In this document: in pieces, positions 61,064 through 64,000 of the stretch
Layout of the letters: each line of letters starts with the position of its first letter
How positions within the stretch are numbered: position 1 is the first letter of the stretch
Source of the DNA: Plantibacter sp. VKM Ac-2880
Lineage (GTDB): Bacteria > Actinomycetota > Actinomycetes > Actinomycetales > Microbacteriaceae
Reading direction: 5' to 3'
Assembly: GCF_015351235.1 (NCBI RefSeq)
Contig: NZ_JADKSJ010000001.1
Coordinates: 1,029,530 to 1,093,529, forward strand
DNA length: 64,000 bases
Notes under the pieces: model-generated
What the model was told of the DNA's origin: nothing
Seen by the model: only the letters and a program-made list of their open reading frames with translations
The model's database searches: none
Position numbers and translations under genes: made by a program

Positions 61064-62383
61064 ATGACCCCCGCACGAACGCCCGGTGCGCAGCACGGCC
61101 GCCGCCGTCCCTGGCTGGCGATGGCCGTCTCCGTCGGCGTCGTCACCGCCTCACTCACCCTCGGTGTGCTGCCGGCCCACGCGGACGACTACCCGAGTTG
61201 GGCGGACGTCGAGGCGGCGAAGTCGAGCGAGTCTGCGAAAGCCGCCGAGATCACGAACATCACGGCGCTCATCACCTCGCTCCAGGAGCAGTCCGACGCC
61301 GCATTCCGCACGGCGCAGATCGCCGCTGAGTCCTACCGGCAGGCGCAGGACGCCGTGACCGAGGCGACCGCCCGCGAGTCCGCCCTGCAGGCGCAGGCCG
61401 ACGCCGCTGCGGCGGCCGCGAAGGTGTCGAAGCAGCGTGCCGGCGCGCTCATCGCACAGCTCTCCCGAGGCGGTGGCGGAGACGTCTCGCTCGACCTCGT
61501 CCTCGGCGCGGGGAAGTCCGACGACCTCCTCTCGCGGCTGTCCGTCATGGACAAGCTCGGCGAGCGCAACGCCGCGAGCTACGCCGAGGCGGTCACGGAC
61601 CGCAATGCGGCGTCCGGGCTCACCGACCAGGCGGAGGTCGCGAAGACCGAACGCGAGCGACTCGAGGGCGAGGCGCAGACGAAGTACGACGAGGCGGAGA
61701 GCGCTTCGGCTGCCGCATCGGCCGCGGTCGCCGCGCAGGAGCAGCAGGCCGAGCAGCTGTACGCGCAGCTCGCCTCCCTGAAGAACACCACGGCCGAGAC
61801 CGAGCGCGGCTACGCGGCCGGTGAGTCCGCCCGTCAGGCGGCTGAGGCTGCAGCCGCTGCGGCGGCCGCAGCGGCGGCCGCAGCGGCGAACACGCCCCCG
61901 GCCTCGAACGGTGGGTCGTCGGGTGGCGGCGGCTCGAGCAGTGGTGGTGGTGGTGGTGGTGGCGGTGCCTCCAGCGGTGGTGGCGGGGGCAGCCCGGTCG
62001 CGCCGCCGAACTCCGCCGGCGTCGAGTCGGCGATCGCCTTCGCGCTCGCGCAGGTCGGTAAGGGCTACCAGCTCGGCGGCTCCGGCCCCGACGTCTGGGA
62101 CTGCTCCGGCCTCACCCGGGCCGCATACGGCAGTGGCATCGGTACCCACTCGGCGACCAACCAGTACTACACGATGCAGTCGCAGGGACGCCTCGTGCCC
62201 TACAGCCAGAAGCAGCGCGGCGACCTCATCTTCTGGTCGAGCGGCTACGACTACTACCACGTGGCGATCTACCTCGGGAACGGGCAGATCGTCGAGGCGG
62301 CCAACGAACGGGCCGGCACGCGTGTCGGCTCGATCTGGGGATCCGGCGACGTCGCGGCGTACGTCGGTCGCCCGACGGGTTGA
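61064..62383 (+). CDS. RipA-like NlpC/P60 peptidoglycan endopeptidase
   Basis: A 439-residue secreted cell-wall hydrolase. The signal peptide ends near PAHADDYPSW. A long coiled coil (about residues 45-275) resembles the regulatory helices of RipA. A run of Ala and a Gly/Ser linker (about 275-322) follows, then the NlpC/P60 domain with Cys347 in DVWDCSGLTRAAYG and the His in YYHVAIYLGNG. It would cut the stem peptide during cell separation. Two adjacent ATGs (61061, 61064) follow GGAG; the second has the better spacing. An MtrA-like box lies upstream. Confidence 0.92.
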   Translation: MTPARTPGAQHGRRRPWLAMAVSVGVVTASLTLGVLPAHADDYPSWADVEAAKSSESAKAAEITNITALITSLQEQSDAAFRTAQIAAESYRQAQDAVTEATARESALQAQADAAAAAAKVSKQRAGALIAQLSRGGGGDVSLDLVLGAGKSDDLLSRLSVMDKLGERNAASYAEAVTDRNAASGLTDQAEVAKTERERLEGEAQTKYDEAESASAAASAAVAAQEQQAEQLYAQLASLKNTTAETERGYAAGESARQAAEAAAAAAAAAAAAAANTPPASNGGSSGGGGSSSGGGGGGGGASSGGGGGSPVAPPNSAGVESAIAFALAQVGKGYQLGGSGPDVWDCSGLTRAAYGSGIGTHSATNQYYTMQSQGRLVPYSQKQRGDLIFWSSGYDYYHVAIYLGNGQIVEAANERAGTRVGSIWGSGDVAAYVGRPTG

Positions 62384-62387
62384 CCCC

Positions 62388-62765
62388 ATGACCTCCGCCG
62401 AGGTCGACGCCTATCTCGACTCCCTCTCGCATCAGCTGAAACCGGCGGTCGTGCGCTTGCGCGAGGCCGTCATGGCCTCCGACGAGGGGTTCTCGGAGCA
62501 CCTGAAGTGGAAGGCGCCGAGCTTCGTCTACGCCGGCGAGGACCGCGTGACCTTCGCGCTGCACCCGGCGAACCGGATCCGCATCGTGCTCCACCGGGGC
62601 GTGCAGCGTCGGGCCGACGCCGACCGGTTCCGGTTCGAGGACCCGTCCGGTCTCGTCGTCTGGGCGGCGCCCGACCGCGGTGTCGTGACCTTCTCGAGCG
62701 TCGAGGCGGCGGCCGACGCCGAGGCCGCGCTCCTCGAGCTGATCGGACGCTGGGTGCGCGCCTGA
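62388..62765 (+). CDS. DUF1801 domain protein
   Basis: A 125-residue soluble protein of the YdhG/DUF1801 type (MTSAEVDAYLDSLSHQLKPA; EHLKWKAPSFVYAGEDRVTF). The family is of unknown biochemical function. It begins four bases after the stop of the NlpC/P60 gene and probably shares its transcript. No catalytic motif or membrane segment is seen. Confidence 0.85.
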   Translation: MTSAEVDAYLDSLSHQLKPAVVRLREAVMASDEGFSEHLKWKAPSFVYAGEDRVTFALHPANRIRIVLHRGVQRRADADRFRFEDPSGLVVWAAPDRGVVTFSSVEAAADAEAALLELIGRWVRA

Positions 62766-62865
62766 GCGGTGCCGTGCGGTGCCCTGTGCGCTGGATCCGC
62801 CGACGTATGATCGACTGCCGAGCGAGCGACAGCACGCCGACCCACCCGTCCTGAAGGAGGCGCCC

Positions 62866-64000
62866 GTGCGCAGTGCCGTGCTCGGCGTCGTGCTGCTCGT
62901 CATCGGGGCGATCGCGGTCCTCACCGGTGTCCTCCCGGGGAGCGAGGCGCTCGGTATCGCGGATCGCGTGTGGCCGATCCTCCTGTTCGTCGTCGCGATC
63001 ACCGTCGTCGCCGAACTCGCCGCGGATGCGGGACTGTTCACCCTCGTCGCCTCGCGCCTCGTGCGGTGGGGCCGGGGGAGCACCTGGTTGCTGTGGGTGC
63101 TCGTCGTCGCGCTGGCCACGCTCAGCACCGTGTTCCTGTCGCTCGACACGACGGCCGTCCTGCTGACGCCGGTCGTGATCACGCTCGCCCGGCACGCGGG
63201 ACTCTCGCCGGTGCCCTTCGCGCTCACCACCGTGTGGCTGGCGTGCACGGCGTCGTTGCTGCTGCCGGTGTCGAACCTCACGAACCTGCTCGCCGAGCAC
63301 GCGATCGACGAGGCCTCGGCGGCCTCAGGCGGCGGTCCACTGGGGCCGGGAGGCTTCGCCGGGCTCCTCGTCGTACCGGCGATCATCGCGGTCGTCGTCC
63401 CGTGCGTCGTCCTCGCGATCGTCTACCGCCGGCAGCTCACCGGCCGGTACACGGTGGACGTCGAGGCGAGCGACGACGATCGCGTGCTGCTGTGGGTCTC
63501 CGGGCTCGTCGTGCTCGTGTTGCTGCCGCTGCTGGTGTCCGGGATCCCGGTGTGGATGTCGGCGCTCGGGGCGGCCGTGGTGCTGGTGGTCGTGTTCCTC
63601 GTCAGGCGTCCGCGGGCGCTCCGACCGGCGCTCGTCCCCTGGCAGCTCCTCCTCCTCGCGTCCGGGCTCTTCCTCGTCGTCGAGGCCGCCCACGCGATGG
63701 GGCTGGCGCGTCTGCTCGCGTCGATCGCCGGGACGGGGGATTCGCTTCCCGCCCTCCTGCAGCTGGCCGGAGTCGGCATGGCCAGCGCGAACCTCGTCGA
63801 CAACCTGCCGGCCTACCTCGCGCTCGAGCCGGTGGCCGGCGACCCGGTCCGGTTCGCCGCCCTGCTCATCGGCGTGAACGCCGGGGCGCTCATCACGCCG
63901 TGGGCGGCCCTCGCGACCCTGCTCTGGCACAGCCGGTTGCAGGCGGCGGACGTCCAGTTCGGCTGGGGACGCTTCATCGCGCTCGGGTTCGTGGTCGCGC
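62866..64000 (+). CDS. ArsB/SLC13-like membrane transporter (3' end outside window)
   Basis: The first 378 residues of a polytopic membrane protein with about ten helices seen so far, of the ion transporter superfamily that includes ArsB and SLC13. Conserved stretches are SLDTTAVLLTPVV, PVSNLTNLLAEHA and the second repeat ANLVDNLPAYLALE with PWAALATLLW. It would move an anion or exchange it for protons or sodium; no ars genes are adjacent, so arsenite is not supported. GTG at 62866 has AAGGAGG six bases upstream. The frame is open to the window edge. Confidence 0.85.
   Translation, partial: MRSAVLGVVLLVIGAIAVLTGVLPGSEALGIADRVWPILLFVVAITVVAELAADAGLFTLVASRLVRWGRGSTWLLWVLVVALATLSTVFLSLDTTAVLLTPVVITLARHAGLSPVPFALTTVWLACTASLLLPVSNLTNLLAEHAIDEASAASGGGPLGPGGFAGLLVVPAIIAVVVPCVVLAIVYRRQLTGRYTVDVEASDDDRVLLWVSGLVVLVLLPLLVSGIPVWMSALGAAVVLVVVFLVRRPRALRPALVPWQLLLLASGLFLVVEAAHAMGLARLLASIAGTGDSLPALLQLAGVGMASANLVDNLPAYLALEPVAGDPVRFAALLIGVNAGALITPWAALATLLWHSRLQAADVQFGWGRFIALGFVVA

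Overview
This 64 kb window is GC-rich (about 70% by eye) and actinobacterial. The gene set suggests Microbacteriaceae, but I cannot name a species. Supporting signs are an Rv2578c-like radical SAM gene, a RipA-like NlpC/P60 hydrolase, mycobacterial-type LexA and MtrA boxes, and many genes whose start codon lies exactly seven bases after a TANNNT-like -10 box (leaderless mRNAs). I found no rRNA, tRNA, phage, insertion sequence or CRISPR array.

Region 1 (1-16.5 kb) is housekeeping and accessory metabolism. It holds the 3' part of an RND exporter with a low-complexity tail, hutH with a divergent IclR regulator sharing a HutR-like operator, an AraC regulator, a monooxygenase-like membrane protein, a Nudix hydrolase, a GH15 glycosidase, a DEAD-box RNA helicase with a repetitive Arg-rich N-terminus, a carboxylesterase, two GNAT acetyltransferases, and a radical SAM gene whose promoter is overlapped by a LexA box.

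Region 2 (16.5-33 kb) holds a group III-type ECF importer in YkoE-YkoD-YkoC order, a pirin and an AI-2E family permease. It also holds a copper-handling cluster (YcnI, CopC, CopD/CtaG fusion) flanked on both sides by paralogous His-containing membrane proteins, then a fasciclin lipoprotein, RecQ and an acyl-CoA oxidase-like enzyme.

Region 3 (33-62.4 kb) is a surface-polysaccharide and cell-wall locus. It contains UDP-galactopyranose mutase, many glycosyltransferases, a Wzx-like flippase, a Wzy-like polymerase, a fused Wzz/BY-kinase with a divergent low-molecular-weight tyrosine phosphatase, and a CE4 deacetylase homologue. It also has a cytidylyltransferase plus CDP-alcohol phosphotransferase pair, a priming sugar-phosphate transferase, a roughly 1,900-residue secreted LamG/PKD protein, a MarR regulator and a RipA-like hydrolase. 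The genes would build, polymerise, export and modify a glycan, probably galactofuranose-containing and carrying alcohol-phosphate groups. The last part is inference.

The most unusual signal lies in the regulatory DNA of region 3. A CCCC-N6-GGGG palindrome recurs near glf, the DUF6492-type gene, the priming transferase (two copies 23 bp apart) and the RipA-like gene. In three cases it sits 14 or 24 nt, one helical turn apart, upstream of a TANNNT -10 box. Several of these transcripts also have long leaders with repeated ACCCGAA heptamers and short ORFs whose stop overlaps the next gene's start codon.

The window ends inside an ArsB/SLC13-like membrane transporter.
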